DNA of 34,971 nucleotides from Dechloromonas sp. (GTDB lineage Bacteria > Pseudomonadota > Gammaproteobacteria > Burkholderiales > Rhodocyclaceae), in contig WBUO01000019.1 of the NCBI GenBank assembly GCA_008933675.1, forward strand, positions 1 through 34,971, written 5' to 3'. Position numbers and translations under genes: made by a program. Below, piece by piece: positions 19,273 through 28,928 of the stretch; position 1 is the first letter of the stretch; every line of letters starts with the position of its first letter. The notes beneath the pieces were generated by a model. It was not told the origin of the DNA. It worked only from the letters and a program-made list of their open reading frames with translations, and made no database searches.

Positions 19273-19587
19273 TCAAACGAGCAGATTATCGAGGTTGCCG
19301 CCATTAGCCAGCCAGGCCTCGACCCATTTCGGCTTACGACCGCGCCCGGTCCATTCCAGTGCCGCATTTTCAGGATGGCGATACTTGACGCGAACCTTTG
19401 CACCGGCTGCTTTGGACGTGGCTTCCTTGGCCAGCAATTCCTCCAGTGAATACCCCAGGGTCTTGGCCATATCCCTCAGCTTATTCAACGCCTCGGTCTT
19501 TTCCTTGGCTTCGCGCTTTTTCAATTCAGCGGGAATTTGCTGTTGCAATTCGCGCAATTGGGAAACGGACAGGGTCGACAAATCCAT
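19273..19587 (-). CDS. H-NS family nucleoid-associated protein
   Basis: 104 residues from ATG 19587, which has an excellent GGAGG ribosome site. An N-terminal coiled-coil oligomerisation part (about 5-45) and a C-terminal DNA-binding domain with [25 protein letters not shown] (about 73-97), the betaproteobacterial version of the H-NS hook that enters the AT-rich minor groove. It would bind and silence AT-rich DNA. It is the first gene before surE with only 2 bp between them, so it may be co-transcribed with surE-pcm-nlpD-rpoS. A promoter is visible upstream. Confidence 0.92.
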   Translation of the reverse strand: MDLSTLSVSQLRELQQQIPAELKKREAKEKTEALNKLRDMAKTLGYSLEELLAKEATSKAAGAKVRVKYRHPENAALEWTGRGRKPKWVEAWLANGGNLDNLLV

Positions 19588-19617
19588 GATTACCTCCAAT
19601 ACATTAAGGGTGGCGAT

Positions 19618-19646
19618 AATTTAGATTGTCTGCCGGTATTTATCAA
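19618..19646 (-). promoter_or_regulatory. sigma-70 promoter of the hns-surE-pcm-nlpD-rpoS unit
   Basis: On the minus strand TTGATA (19646-19641) and TAAATT (19623-19618) are 17 bp apart. Transcription would start near 19611, about 24 bases before the hns ATG. It lies directly after the tRNA-Pro terminator. Confidence 0.6.
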
Positions 19647-19659
19647 TGTGTGAAAATTA

Positions 19660-19683
19660 AAAAACCGGCGTTAGCCGGTTTAT
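19660..19683 (-). terminator. Intrinsic terminator of tRNA-Pro
   Basis: Perfect hairpin AAACCGGC / GCCGGTTT (19662-19669 with 19674-19681, 4-base loop), read on the minus strand with a following TTTTAATTTT run. Lies a few bases beyond the tRNA CCA end. Confidence 0.88.
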
Positions 19684-19688
19684 TAATT

Positions 19689-19766
<78 letters not shown>

Positions 19767-19776
19767 CAAGCTATCA

Positions 19777-19804
19777 ATTATACCGGGAAACAATCCGGTT
19801 TCAA
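19777..19804 (-). promoter_or_regulatory. sigma-70 promoter of tRNA-Pro
   Basis: On the minus strand TTGAAA (19804-19799) and a consensus TATAAT (19782-19777), 16 bp apart, ending 11 bp before the tRNA. The -35 overlaps the last codons of the merR-type gene. Confidence 0.72.
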
Positions 19805-20178
19805 AGCCGTAGCATCTCTATAACGGACTGCAATTCCTGGCGCAGCCCTCCCGACAGCTTTGACGGATCAAGCTTATCAACAACAGGAACGGTAATCGAA
19901 CCTCCTTCATCAAGCCGGTTACGCGCCCCACTAATCGTAAACCCCTGATTGTAAAGAAGCTCTCGAATGCGCCGCACCAACAGCACTTCATGATGCTGAT
20001 AGTAACGTCGATTCCCCCGCCGTTTCACCGGTTTGAGCTGATTGAACTCCTGCTCCCAGTAGCGCAACACATGGGGCTTGACGCCACACAACTCACTGAC
20101 TTCACCGATAGTGAAGTAGCGCTTTGCTGGAATCGGCGGCAGTTCGTCGCCAGAAGAGTTTTTAGGCCGCGGTTCCAT
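19801..20178 (-). CDS. MerR-family transcriptional regulator
   Basis: 125 residues from ATG 20178. The N-terminal winged helix-turn-helix is [27 protein letters not shown], followed by the wing RRGNRRYYQ (together about 19-64). A short C-terminal helix region follows, with no metal-binding cysteines. This small MerR protein is the usual neighbour of ihfA in beta- and gammaproteobacteria; its effector and targets are unknown. The start lies 17 bp inside the end of ihfA. Confidence 0.92.
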   Translation of the reverse strand: MEPRPKNSSGDELPPIPAKRYFTIGEVSELCGVKPHVLRYWEQEFNQLKPVKRRGNRRYYQHHEVLLVRRIRELLYNQGFTISGARNRLDEGGSITVPVVDKLDPSKLSGGLRQELQSVIEMLRL

Positions 20179-20464
20179 CGAAAGCCAATTCAACGTCGGA
20201 CTTCAGTTTCTGGCTGGCATGAAAAGTAACGACACGCCGTGCCGTGATCGGAATTTCCTCGCCGGTCTTCGGATTGCGTCCGGGGCGCTGGGGTTTGTCG
20301 CGCAACTGAAAATTGCCGAAGCCGGAGAGTTTCACGCCATCTCCCGTTTCCAGGGCATTGCGAATCTCTTCAAAAAATGCCTCGACCATATCCTTGGCCT
20401 CACGCTTGTTGAGACCGACCTTCTCGAAGAGCAGGTCAGCCAGCTCGGCTTTGGTGAGCGTCAT
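20162..20464 (-). CDS. ihfA: Integration host factor subunit alpha
   Basis: 100 residues from ATG 20464 ([10 protein letters not shown]), matching the family start; an in-frame ATG at 20479 that overlaps the pheT stop (TGATG) would add five residues. The DNA-bending arms and core are visible: [28 protein letters not shown] followed by [11 protein letters not shown]. Partner is IhfB, encoded elsewhere. Linkage to pheT is conserved widely. Confidence 0.97.
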   Translation of the reverse strand: MTLTKAELADLLFEKVGLNKREAKDMVEAFFEEIRNALETGDGVKLSGFGNFQLRDKPQRPGRNPKTGEEIPITARRVVTFHASQKLKSDVELAFDGTAA

Positions 20465-20478
20465 CGTTGTTTTTTCCA

Positions 20479-22863
20479 TCAGGCACGCAGTTGAGCACCG
20501 AACGCCTGTTCGAGACAGGACACCAGTTGCTGCATTGCAGCATCAACTTCCGAATCTAGCAAAGTGCGTTGAGTATCTTGCATAACTATCCGGAAAGCAA
20601 GACTTTTCTTATTTTCAGGAACACCCTTTCCGGCATAAACATCAAACAACTGAAGGTCAGCCACAAGGGGGGGCAGATCCCGTTTCAATCCATCAAACAG
20701 ACTTTGCAGCGCAAGATCGCGATCAACAACAACAGCCAGATCGCGAACGACGACCGGGAACTTCGAAAGCTCCACATAGGCCGGCACAAGGCCCGCTTTG
20801 AGCGTAGCAAAATCCAGCTCGAACAAGACAGGAGCCGCTGTCAAATCGTATTTCTGCACCCACTCGGGATGCAGTTCGCCAACGCAGCCGATATCGACGC
20901 CATCGAGCAGGATGCGCGCGGCACGACCGGGATGCAGCGCCGGATGCACCAGCTTTTCGAAGCACAGCGCGGCGGGGGCCAGCAGCGCCTCGATGTCGCC
21001 CTTGACGTCGAAGAAGTCGACCTTGCGGCCGCCGCTTGCCCAGCCATCGGGCAAGGCGCCGCCGAAGGCGAGACCTCCGAGGCGCCAGGGCTGGCGATAA
21101 CCGGCCACCGGAACGGCTGCGGCATCGCGATGGAAAGTGCGACCGACCTCGAACAGGCGGACGCGGGTCTGCTTGCGCTTGAGGTTGGTGACCAGGTTGG
21201 CGACCAGGCCGCCAAACAGGTTCGAACGCATCACCGCCATCTGGCTGGCGATCGGGTTGGCCAGGCGGATCAGTTCGGTCTCGACAGTCTTGCCGGCGAA
21301 ATCGGCTTCCCACTGGGTTTCGACGAAAGCGAAATTGACCACTTCCTGGTAGCCGCGGTCGGCCAGCATCTGGCGGACGCGGTAAGCCGGCCGCTGTGCT
21401 TCCGGCTGACGCAGCATGGCCATGCGCGCCTGCGGCGCCGGTGACGGGATGTTGTCGTAGCCGTAGAGACGGGCGATTTCCTCGATCAGGTCTTCCTCGA
21501 TTTCCATGTCGAAGCGCCAGGACGGCGGCGTCACCAGAAAATCATCACCCTGCTGTGCGAAGTCCAGCGCCAGGCCCTTGAACAGGCCGGCGATGCGCTC
21601 GGCGCCGAGCGGCAGGCCGAGTACCTTTTCGGCGCGCGCGGTACGCAGGCGCACCGGCTGACGCGCCGGCAGTTCAGCCTTGGCTTCGACCACCGGACCG
21701 GCCTGACCGCCGCAGATTTCCAGAATCAGTTGCGTGGCCCGCTCGATGGCACGGCGGGTGCCGCCGAAATCGACGCCGCGTTCGAAGCGGTGCGAGGCAT
21801 CGGATCCGAAGCCGTAACGGCGGGCACGCCCGGCGATGGCTTTCGGCGCAAAGAAGGCCGATTCCAGGAAAAGTTCGCTGGTTTCCAGCGTGATGCCGCT
21901 TTCCTCGCCGCCCATGATGCCGGCCATGGCCAGCGGCTTGGCGTCGTCGGCGATCATCAGCACGTCGGCGTCGACGGCGATGGTCTGTTCGTTCAACAGC
22001 AGCAGCTTTTCTGCCGGCTTGGCCATGCGTGCATGCACGGCGCCGTCCAGGCGGGTGTTGTCGAAGGCGTGCAGCGGCTGGCCGAGTTCGAGCATCACGT
22101 AGTTGGTGATATCGACCAGTGCGGAAATCGAGCGGATGCCGCTGCGTTCCAGGCGGCGCCTCATCCATTCCGGCGTCGGCGCCTTGGCATCGACGTTCTT
22201 GACGATGCGGCCGTAGTAGAGCGGGCAGGCCGCCGGCGCATCGAGGACGACGGCGCGGCTGTCGGCGATGCTGGCCGGCACCTCGGCCACTTGCGGCAGA
22301 TTCGTCGCGGCGCCGGTGATGGCGCCGACTTCGCGCGCCACACCGAGCAGCGACAGGCAGTCGGCGCGGTTCGGCGTCAGCTTGAGCTCGAAGACGTGGT
22401 CGTCGAGGTCGAGATACTGGCGGATCGACTGACCGACCGGCGCGTCGGCCGGCAGGATGAGCAGGCCGGAAGCTTCCTCGGCGATGCCGAGTTCCTTGGC
22501 CGAGCAGAGCATGCCGGAGGATTCGATGCCACGCACCTTGGCGATCTTGATCTTGAAATCGCCGGGCAGCTCGGCGCCGGGCAGCGCGCACGGCACTTTC
22601 AGGCCGGCGGCGACATTGGGGGCGCCGCAGACGATCTGCTGTGGCGTACCGCTACCGACATCGACCTGGCAGATATTGAGGCGGTCGGCGTCGGGATGCT
22701 TGACGACTTCCAGCACGTGCGCGACGACGACGCTGGTGAAAGCCGGGGCGACCGCGTCCAGCTCCTCGACTTCGAGGCCTGCCATGGTCAGCAGATGGGA
22801 GAGTTCCTCGCTCGACAGTTTGGGATCGACGAGGCTACGCAGCCAGGATTCGGAGAATTTCAT
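20479..22863 (-). CDS. pheT: Phenylalanyl-tRNA synthetase beta subunit
   Basis: 794 residues, normal length. N-terminal EMAP-like tRNA-binding domain (about 39-148, with [15 protein letters not shown]), B3/B4 editing domain (about 210-370), B5 domain (about 400-470), and C-terminal ferredoxin-fold anticodon-binding domain (about 700-793, starting [18 protein letters not shown]). Forms an alpha2-beta2 enzyme with PheS to charge tRNA-Phe. Starts 20 bp after pheS. Confidence 0.98.
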   Translation of the reverse strand: MKFSESWLRSLVDPKLSSEELSHLLTMAGLEVEELDAVAPAFTSVVVAHVLEVVKHPDADRLNICQVDVGSGTPQQIVCGAPNVAAGLKVPCALPGAELPGDFKIKIAKVRGIESSGMLCSAKELGIAEEASGLLILPADAPVGQSIRQYLDLDDHVFELKLTPNRADCLSLLGVAREVGAITGAATNLPQVAEVPASIADSRAVVLDAPAACPLYYGRIVKNVDAKAPTPEWMRRRLERSGIRSISALVDITNYVMLELGQPLHAFDNTRLDGAVHARMAKPAEKLLLLNEQTIAVDADVLMIADDAKPLAMAGIMGGEESGITLETSELFLESAFFAPKAIAGRARRYGFGSDASHRFERGVDFGGTRRAIERATQLILEICGGQAGPVVEAKAELPARQPVRLRTARAEKVLGLPLGAERIAGLFKGLALDFAQQGDDFLVTPPSWRFDMEIEEDLIEEIARLYGYDNIPSPAPQARMAMLRQPEAQRPAYRVRQMLADRGYQEVVNFAFVETQWEADFAGKTVETELIRLANPIASQMAVMRSNLFGGLVANLVTNLKRKQTRVRLFEVGRTFHRDAAAVPVAGYRQPWRLGGLAFGGALPDGWASGGRKVDFFDVKGDIEALLAPAALCFEKLVHPALHPGRAARILLDGVDIGCVGELHPEWVQKYDLTAAPVLFELDFATLKAGLVPAYVELSKFPVVVRDLAVVVDRDLALQSLFDGLKRDLPPLVADLQLFDVYAGKGVPENKKSLAFRIVMQDTQRTLLDSEVDAAMQQLVSCLEQAFGAQLRA

Positions 22864-22883
22864 GGGCTTGTCTCGAAAATGGA

Positions 22884-23936
<1,053 letters not shown>

Positions 23937-23965
23937 CTACCAACGTGACTGCACGATATTCAAAC

Positions 23966-23993
23966 AAAAAAGGAGGCTTGCGCCTCCTTTTTC
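23966..23993 (-). terminator. Intrinsic terminator/attenuator between rplT and pheS
   Basis: Hairpin AGGAGGC / GCCTCCT (23971-23977 with 23982-23988, loop of 4), extended by A/T pairs, read on the minus strand and followed by TTTTTTGTTTG. It lies 15 bases after the rplT stop and about 36 bases before the pheS ATG, so it would stop most infC-rpmI-rplT transcripts and set the level of pheST. Confidence 0.82.
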
Positions 23994-24008
23994 TTCAAGA
24001 GCTTAAGC

Positions 24009-24368
24009 TCAGGCGCCGAGCTTGGCCTTGGCTTGCGCAGCCAAAGCGGCAAAAGCCGGCTGATCGAAGACGGCCAGATCGGCCAGGACCTTGCGGTCGA
24101 CTTCGATGTTGGCCTTCTTCAGACCGTTCATGAAGGTGCTGTACTTCATGCCCAACTCACGAGCGGCGGCATTGATACGGGCGATCCACAGGGAACGGAA
24201 CTGACGCTTGCGCTGACGACGGTCACGGTACTGGTACTGACCAGCCTTCATCACCGCCTGCTTGGCGATGCGATAGACGTTCTTGCGACGACCGCGATAG
24301 CCCTTGGCCTGGGCCAGGACCTTCTTGTGACGGGCGCGGGCGGTTACACCACGTTTGACTCGGGACAT
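24009..24368 (-). CDS. rplT: 50S ribosomal protein L20
   Basis: 119 residues, the normal length, starting [33 protein letters not shown]. Binds 23S rRNA early in large-subunit assembly; in E. coli L20 also represses rpmI-rplT translation by binding their mRNA. Starts 11 bp after rpmI. Confidence 0.98.
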   Translation of the reverse strand: MSRVKRGVTARARHKKVLAQAKGYRGRRKNVYRIAKQAVMKAGQYQYRDRRQRKRQFRSLWIARINAAARELGMKYSTFMNGLKKANIEVDRKVLADLAVFDQPAFAALAAQAKAKLGA

Positions 24369-24379
24369 GTGCTATCTCC

Positions 24380-24577
24380 TTACGCGTAGGGCATCATGGC
24401 GCGGACGGATGCTGCATCGCGCTCGTGAACTCCAACTGCACCGCGCAGTTGACGCTTGTTCTTGGTGGTCTTCTTGGTCAGGATGTGACGCTTGAAGGCT
24501 TGGCCACGCTTGATGGAACCACCAGCGCGGACCGTGAAGCGCTTCTTGGCGCTGCTCTTGGTCTTCATCTTGGGCAT
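24380..24577 (-). CDS. rpmI: 50S ribosomal protein L35
   Basis: 65 residues, strongly basic, starting [20 protein letters not shown], the full-length bL35 family. Lies between infC and rplT in the classic order. Confidence 0.98.
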   Translation of the reverse strand: MPKMKTKSSAKKRFTVRAGGSIKRGQAFKRHILTKKTTKNKRQLRGAVGVHERDAASVRAMMPYA

Positions 24578-24707
24578 TTTCTGCTCCTAATGACATGCCG
24601 TCAGGTGGCTCCCGGCGGGAACGCTTGTACTACCTGAAAGCACTTCTTTTAGCAGTCAGTCATCAGCCACCGGCTTTTGCCAATAACTGACAACCGACAA
24701 CTCACTG
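24578..24707 (-). promoter_or_regulatory. infC-rpmI spacer, possible L20 control region
   Basis: 130 bp without a gene. In E. coli the L20 operator lies in this part of the mRNA. Here an inverted repeat TCAGGT (24601-24606) / ACCTGA (24632-24637) encloses a GC-rich loop and ends about 24 bases before the rpmI start. A regulatory role is inferred by analogy only. Confidence 0.3.
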
Positions 24708-25229
24708 CTACTTCTTCTTCGCCGGGGCGATGATCATGATCATCTGCCGGCCTTCCATCTTCGGCATCTGCTCAACCTGGCCCAAGGCCTCGAGATCTGC
24801 CTTGATCCGTTCCAACTGGCGCATACCAAACTCCTGATGCGCCATTTCGCGTCCGCGGAAGCGCAGGGTCACCTTGACCTTGTCCTCTTCCTCAAGGAAG
24901 CGAATCATGTTCCGAAGCTTGATCTGGTAATCGTTTTCGTCTGTCCCCGGGCGCAGCTTGACTTCCTTCACCTGCACCTGCTTCTGCTTCAACTTGGCTT
25001 CATGGGCACGCTTTTGTTCCTGATACTTGAACTTGCCGTAATCCATGATGCGACAGACCGGCGGTTTCGCCATCGGCGCGATCTCCACGAGATCGACCCC
25101 TGCCTCTTCTGCCATCTGCAACGCGGTGCGAATGCTGACGATACCGAGTTGTTCGCCTTCAACGCCCTGGAGACGAATCTCCGGAACCGTGATTTCTTCG
25201 TTGAGGCGATGCGCCTTGTTCTGAGCTAT
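24708..25229 (-). CDS. infC: Translation initiation factor IF-3
   Basis: 173 residues if started at the ATA at 25229-25227 ([20 protein letters not shown]). No ATG or GTG lies near the conserved N-terminus. A GGGGG ribosome site ends about seven bases before this ATA, and the only upstream alternative, TTG at 25250, has the ribosome site downstream of it. IF3 genes are known to use AUU/AUC/AUA-type starts that let IF3, which discriminates against them, control its own synthesis. N domain (about 1-75), helical linker and C domain with the [18 protein letters not shown] segment are complete. Confidence 0.95.
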   Translation of the reverse strand: MAQNKAHRLNEEITVPEIRLQGVEGEQLGIVSIRTALQMAEEAGVDLVEIAPMAKPPVCRIMDYGKFKYQEQKRAHEAKLKQKQVQVKEVKLRPGTDENDYQIKLRNMIRFLEEEDKVKVTLRFRGREMAHQEFGMRQLERIKADLEALGQVEQMPKMEGRQMIMIIAPAKKK

Positions 25230-25253
25230 GGTGAAACCCCCGAAAAACAATAA

Positions 25254-27170
25254 TTAAGCCGTGCCACTTCGCGCCGCAACTTCTTCCTGAAGTTGCTTGA
25301 TCAGGTCATCCACGGACATCTGTCCGAGATCCTGACCACCGCGAGTACGCACGGCCACCAGTCCGTCCGCCTTTTCCTTGTCGCCCACAACGAGCTGATA
25401 AGGCAGCCGGTTCAAGCTATGTTCTCGAATTTTATAGGTAATTTTCTCATTGCGCAAATCCGACTCGGCCCGAAAGCCCGCCCGATGTAGCTTTTGCGCG
25501 ACTTCGGCCGCGTAATCAGCCTGCTTTTCGGAGATATTCAGCACCACAGCCTGGGTCGGCGCCAGCCACAACGGCAACGCACCGGCGAAGTTCTCGATCA
25601 GGATGCCGATGAAGCGCTCCAGCGAACCGAGAATGGCCCGGTGCAACATCACCGGCACCTTGCGCTCGTCACTGGCATCAACGTATTCGGCACCGAGACG
25701 ACCCGGCATCGAGAAATCAACCTGCATCGTGCCGCACTGCCAGGAACGGCCGATCGCATCTTTGATGTGGAACTCGATCTTCGGCCCATAAAAGGCGCCC
25801 TCGCCCGGCAGTTCAGTCCACTCCAGGCCGGATGCGCGCAAGCCCTGGCGCAAGGCCTCCTCTGCCTTGTCCCAGACGGCATCGGAGCCGACCCGGCTGT
25901 CGGGACGCAGCGCCAGCTTGACGGCGACGTCGTTGAAGCCGAAATCGGCATAGACCTTCTTGACCAGCGCATTGAAAGCCGTCACCTCGGATTCGATCTG
26001 GTCCTCGGTACAGAAAATGTGACCGTCGTCCTGGACGAAGCCACGAACGCGCATCAGGCCATGCAACGCACCGGTCGGCTCGTTACGATGACAGGAGCCG
26101 AACTCGCCGTAGCGCAGCGGCAGTTCGCGGTAGGAGCGCAAGTCGGCATTGAACACCTGGACATGCCCCGGGCAGTTCATCGGCTTGACCGCGTAGTCGC
26201 GGTTTTCCGAGGCCGTGGTGAACATGTTGTCCTTGTAGTGCTCCCAGTGGCCGGACTTTTCCCACAGCGTCTTGTCGAGAATCTGCGGGCAGCGCACCTC
26301 CTGGTAGCCGTTGTTGCGATAGACGGCGCGCATGTACTGCTCGATCTCCTGCCACACCGCCCAGCCCTTCGGGTGCCAGAAAACCAGGCCGGGCGCCTCG
26401 TCCTGCATGTGGAACAGGTCGAACTGCTTGCCCAGACGGCGGTGATCGCGCTTCTCGGCCTCTTCCAGCATGTGCAGGTAGGCGTCGAGATCTTCCTTCT
26501 TGGCCCACGCCGTGCCATAGATGCGCTGCAACTGTTCGTTGCGGTGATCACCGCGCCAATAGGCGCCAGCCACCTTCATCAGCTTGAAGACCTTGAGCTT
26601 GGCCGTGGTCGGCACGTGTGGACCACGACAGAGGTCGATGAAATCGCCTTCGCGATACAGCGACACCTGCTGATCGGCCGGAATGGCAGCGATCAGTTCA
26701 GCCTTGTATTTTTCTCCCTGACCGAGAAAGAACTTGACCGCATCGTCGCGAGCCCAGACTTCACGGCTGACCGGAATGTCCTTCTTGGCCAGTTCGGCCA
26801 TGCGCCTCTCGATGGCGACCAGATCTTCCGGCGTAAATGGGCGCTTGTAAGCGAAGTCGTAATAGAAGCCGTTTTCGACGACCGGACCGATGGTGACCTG
26901 CGCCTCGGGGAACAATTCCTTTACCGCATAGGCCAGCAGATGGGCGGTCGAATGGCGAATGATCTCCAGACCCTCGGCATCGCGGTCGGTGATGATCGCC
27001 AGATCGGCATTGCCCTCGATCAGATAGGAAGTATCGACCAGTTTGCCATCGACCTTGCCAGCCAATGCGGCACGGGCCAGGCCGGCACCGATACTGGCAG
27101 CAACCTCGGTTACGGTGACGGCTCGCTCGTAGCTGCGGACGGAACCATCGGGCAGTTTGATATCGGGCAT
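25254..27170 (-). CDS. thrS: Threonyl-tRNA synthetase
   Basis: 638 residues from ATG 27170 ([10 protein letters not shown]). Order of domains: TGS (1-61), N2 editing domain with H73 and H77 (HSTAHLL) and the DLCRGPHV motif that removes mischarged serine, class II catalytic core with zinc-site residues in [20 protein letters not shown] and [14 protein letters not shown], and a C-terminal anticodon-binding domain. First gene of the translation operon. An intrinsic terminator ends only about 15 bases before its start codon, so expression must pass or be released from that hairpin. In E. coli ThrRS represses its own mRNA through tRNA-like leader structures. Confidence 0.98.
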   Translation of the reverse strand: MPDIKLPDGSVRSYERAVTVTEVAASIGAGLARAALAGKVDGKLVDTSYLIEGNADLAIITDRDAEGLEIIRHSTAHLLAYAVKELFPEAQVTIGPVVENGFYYDFAYKRPFTPEDLVAIERRMAELAKKDIPVSREVWARDDAVKFFLGQGEKYKAELIAAIPADQQVSLYREGDFIDLCRGPHVPTTAKLKVFKLMKVAGAYWRGDHRNEQLQRIYGTAWAKKEDLDAYLHMLEEAEKRDHRRLGKQFDLFHMQDEAPGLVFWHPKGWAVWQEIEQYMRAVYRNNGYQEVRCPQILDKTLWEKSGHWEHYKDNMFTTASENRDYAVKPMNCPGHVQVFNADLRSYRELPLRYGEFGSCHRNEPTGALHGLMRVRGFVQDDGHIFCTEDQIESEVTAFNALVKKVYADFGFNDVAVKLALRPDSRVGSDAVWDKAEEALRQGLRASGLEWTELPGEGAFYGPKIEFHIKDAIGRSWQCGTMQVDFSMPGRLGAEYVDASDERKVPVMLHRAILGSLERFIGILIENFAGALPLWLAPTQAVVLNISEKQADYAAEVAQKLHRAGFRAESDLRNEKITYKIREHSLNRLPYQLVVGDKEKADGLVAVRTRGGQDLGQMSVDDLIKQLQEEVAARSGTA

Positions 27171-27185
27171 GGCAAATCTCTGGGC

Positions 27186-27218
27186 AAAAAAAAAGTGCGG
27201 GGCGAGCCGCACTTTTTT
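27186..27218 (-). terminator. Intrinsic terminator or attenuator directly before thrS
   Basis: Eleven-base-pair stem AAAAAGTGCGG / CCGCACTTTTT (27190-27200 with 27207-27217, loop of 6), read on the minus strand and followed by more T. It is about 85 bp after tRNA-Val and about 15 bases before the thrS ATG, both on this strand. It can end the tRNA-Val transcript, but no thrS promoter fits between it and thrS. Confidence 0.9.
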
Positions 27219-27251
27219 GGTCAAACGAAGGCTGACTCGACTAGTGTTTCT

Positions 27252-27269
27252 GAACTGCGGTACGAGTTC
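27252..27269 (-). promoter_or_regulatory. Hairpin with threonine-anticodon-like loop in the thrS leader
   Basis: On the minus strand GAACT, loop CGTACCGC, AGTTC. The loop starts with CGT, an anticodon of tRNA-Thr. It could mimic tRNA-Thr for ThrRS binding as in E. coli thrS, but the loop has eight bases and the stem only five pairs, so this may be chance. Confidence 0.25.
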
Positions 27270-27301
27270 GGAAAGTCATCAATGCAACCCTGTCAGGAAT
27301 T

Positions 27302-27378
27302 TGGTAGGCGGTATTGGAATCGAACCAACGACCTCCACGATGTCAACGTGGCGCTCTAACCAACTGAGCTAACCGCCT
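27302..27378 (-). tRNA. tRNA-Val(GAC)
   Basis: 77 bases including encoded CCA. Acceptor stem AGGCGGT/ACCGCCT, D arm GCTC..GAGC, anticodon stem CCACG/CGTGG with loop TTGACAT (anticodon GAC, reading GUC/GUU), T stem GTTGG/CCAAT around TTCGATT. Confidence 0.95.
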
Positions 27379-27391
27379 GAAGAAGGTGCGC

Positions 27392-27419
27392 ATTATAGAC
27401 TCTATTCGAAGCCTGTCAA
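27392..27419 (-). promoter_or_regulatory. Strong sigma-70 promoter of tRNA-Val
   Basis: Perfect consensus hexamers TTGACA (27419-27414) and TATAAT (27397-27392) on the minus strand with a 16-bp spacer, ending 13 bp before the tRNA. The best promoter in the window; it may also feed thrS through the downstream hairpin. Confidence 0.88.
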
Positions 27420-27504
27420 CACCTAGTGCGCGAAAAGACTGATGGCAGCGACCAAAGCGCTAGTTGCGAGGCGGCCGACCTCGCCAAACGGACCCGACGT
27501 GCGC

Positions 27505-27534
27505 CGCGACAGCGTCGCGCTTCCACAGTAAGAT
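27505..27534 (+). promoter_or_regulatory. Possible promoter of the small-ORF/slyX/DHH unit
   Basis: GCGACA (27506-27511) and TAAGAT (27529-27534) are 17 bp apart; only the -10 and the GACA part of the -35 fit well. A perfect inverted repeat CGCGAC-AGC-GTCGCG (27505-27519) covers the -35 and could be an operator or chance in GC-rich DNA. Confidence 0.35.
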
Positions 27535-27559
27535 GCGCCCTCGCTTTTTGGAGACCCCC

Positions 27560-27700
27560 ATGAACGAAGGCTGGATTGCCCTGATCATCGTCTGCGCCAT
27601 CGTCATCGGCGCGCTGAGGCCGCTGCTACGCAAGGACAGGCCGGGCGATGCGCCGCCGCCCCGGCGCGAGACGCTGCGCGACTGGCGCAACGGGAACTGA
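27560..27700 (+). CDS. Small single-helix membrane protein
   Basis: 46 residues from ATG 27560, with a GGAGA ribosome site 5 bases upstream. One hydrophobic helix (about 5-20, WIALIIVCAIVIGAL), then a basic, Pro- and Arg-rich cytoplasmic tail (RPLLRKDRPGDAPPPRR). I do not recognise a family. It ends 4 bp before slyX on the same strand, so the two are probably translated together. Confidence 0.6.
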   Translation: MNEGWIALIIVCAIVIGALRPLLRKDRPGDAPPPRRETLRDWRNGN

Positions 27701-27704
27701 AACG

Positions 27705-27914
27705 ATGAACGCCACCGATACCCGCATCACCGATCTGGAAATCAAGATCAGCTACGCCGAGGACCTGATCGACGAGCTGAACCGGACCGTCTTTCGCCAG
27801 CAACAGCAGATTGACCTGCTGGTTACCGAAATCAAGGCCCTGCGCGACCAGGTTCGCAGCGCTGCGCCTACCGAACCGCTCAATCTTCGTGACGAAATCC
27901 CGCCGCATTACTGA
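27705..27914 (+). CDS. slyX: SlyX family protein
   Basis: 69 residues from ATG 27705. The first 50 residues form a heptad coiled coil (RITDLEIKISYAEDLIDELN, then QQQQIDLLVTEIKALRDQV), followed by the SlyX-typical C-terminal end with ...PPHY. SlyX is a small conserved coiled-coil protein whose function is unknown. Middle gene of a three-gene run. Confidence 0.9.
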   Translation: MNATDTRITDLEIKISYAEDLIDELNRTVFRQQQQIDLLVTEIKALRDQVRSAAPTEPLNLRDEIPPHY

Positions 27915-27923
27915 AAGCCTGCT

Positions 27924-28928
27924 TTGACCGCAACACCCCGTACCACGATCATCCATCACGCCGACTGCATTGACGGTTTTGGCGCCGCCTACGCGGCTTG
28001 GCGCGTTCATGGCCACCACGCAACCTACGTCCCGATGCATCACGGCCAGACTATCGCAAACGATCAAATTGCCGGCCGTGACGTATACATCCTCGATTTT
28101 TCCTTCGCCCCCGCCGAACTGGAAGCCATGGCGGCAACTGCCCGCTCGCTTACCCAACTCGACCACCACGTTTCAGCGCGCCGCTCCTGGGCCGACCGCC
28201 TGGCACCGGGCGATGACGGCAGCGAAACCTACGATCACCCGCTGCTGCCGCTGCGGATCGTCTTCGACCTGGACAAGTCCGGCACCCGTCTGGCCTGGGA
28301 GCACTTCTGCCCCGAGCAGCCCCTGCCGCTGCTCCTGCAGCATATCGAGGATCAGGATCTGTGGCGTTTCGCGCTGCCGGGCACCCGCCCGCTGTGCCGC
28401 GCGCTGCGCCTGCAGCCTTTCGATTTCGCTGTCTGGCACACGCTGGTGGAGCAAACGGCCAGCACCGGGGCGCCTCACTACCGCGACATGCTGCGCGATG
28501 GCGAAGCGATCGAGAATTTCTGCCGCACGGAAACCGAGCGCCTGGCTGACGGCCATCTGCGCATGCCGGCCCACCTGCGCGGCGAGCCGGTCGATGCCCT
28601 GCAGGCGGTGCGCCATGGCCTGCCAACCGTTACCGACGGCGAGACGACCTGGCTGGCGGTTGCCGGTCTGGCGGTCAATGCCAGCACCCTGTTCAGCTCC
28701 GAACTCGGTCACCGGCTGGCCCAGCAGAGCTGTACTTTCGGCCTGACCTGGCAACTGGCGGCCGACGGCGAGGTCAAGGTCTCGCTGCGTTCGCAGGGTG
28801 AGTTCGACGTTTCGGCCATCGCGGTGCGCTACGGCGGCGGCGGCCATCGCAATGCGGCCGGTTTCCGGCTGCCGCTGGCCCGCTTCGTCGGCGAAGTGCT
28901 CGGCCAGCCGGATCAGGTCAGCACGTAG
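27924..28928 (+). CDS. DHH/DHHA1 family phosphoesterase
   Basis: 334 residues starting at TTG 27924; no ATG or GTG is placed better, since the metal motif begins at residue 11. N-terminal DHH domain: HHADCIDG (11-18), D58 in ILDFSF and DHH at 80-82, the Mn2+-binding catalytic set. C-terminal DHHA1 substrate-binding motif GGGGHRNAAGF near 304-314. Relatives degrade short oligoribonucleotides, pAp or cyclic dinucleotide products (NrnA-like) or polyphosphate; the substrate is not clear here. Begins 9 bp after slyX. The 3' end overlaps the convergent bestrophin-like gene by 16 bp. Confidence 0.88.
   Translation: MTATPRTTIIHHADCIDGFGAAYAAWRVHGHHATYVPMHHGQTIANDQIAGRDVYILDFSFAPAELEAMAATARSLTQLDHHVSARRSWADRLAPGDDGSETYDHPLLPLRIVFDLDKSGTRLAWEHFCPEQPLPLLLQHIEDQDLWRFALPGTRPLCRALRLQPFDFAVWHTLVEQTASTGAPHYRDMLRDGEAIENFCRTETERLADGHLRMPAHLRGEPVDALQAVRHGLPTVTDGETTWLAVAGLAVNASTLFSSELGHRLAQQSCTFGLTWQLAADGEVKVSLRSQGEFDVSAIAVRYGGGGHRNAAGFRLPLARFVGEVLGQPDQVST

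Noticed and set aside
19662-19681. Hairpin read as a terminator for a plus-strand gene
   Set aside because: No plus-strand gene ends here; the T-rich tail and the adjacent tRNA-Pro both belong to the minus strand.
27187-27301. T-box riboswitch before thrS
   Set aside because: No T-box consensus and no specifier-loop structure is visible, and T-boxes are typical of Gram-positive bacteria. The nearby hairpin is better described as a terminator/attenuator.
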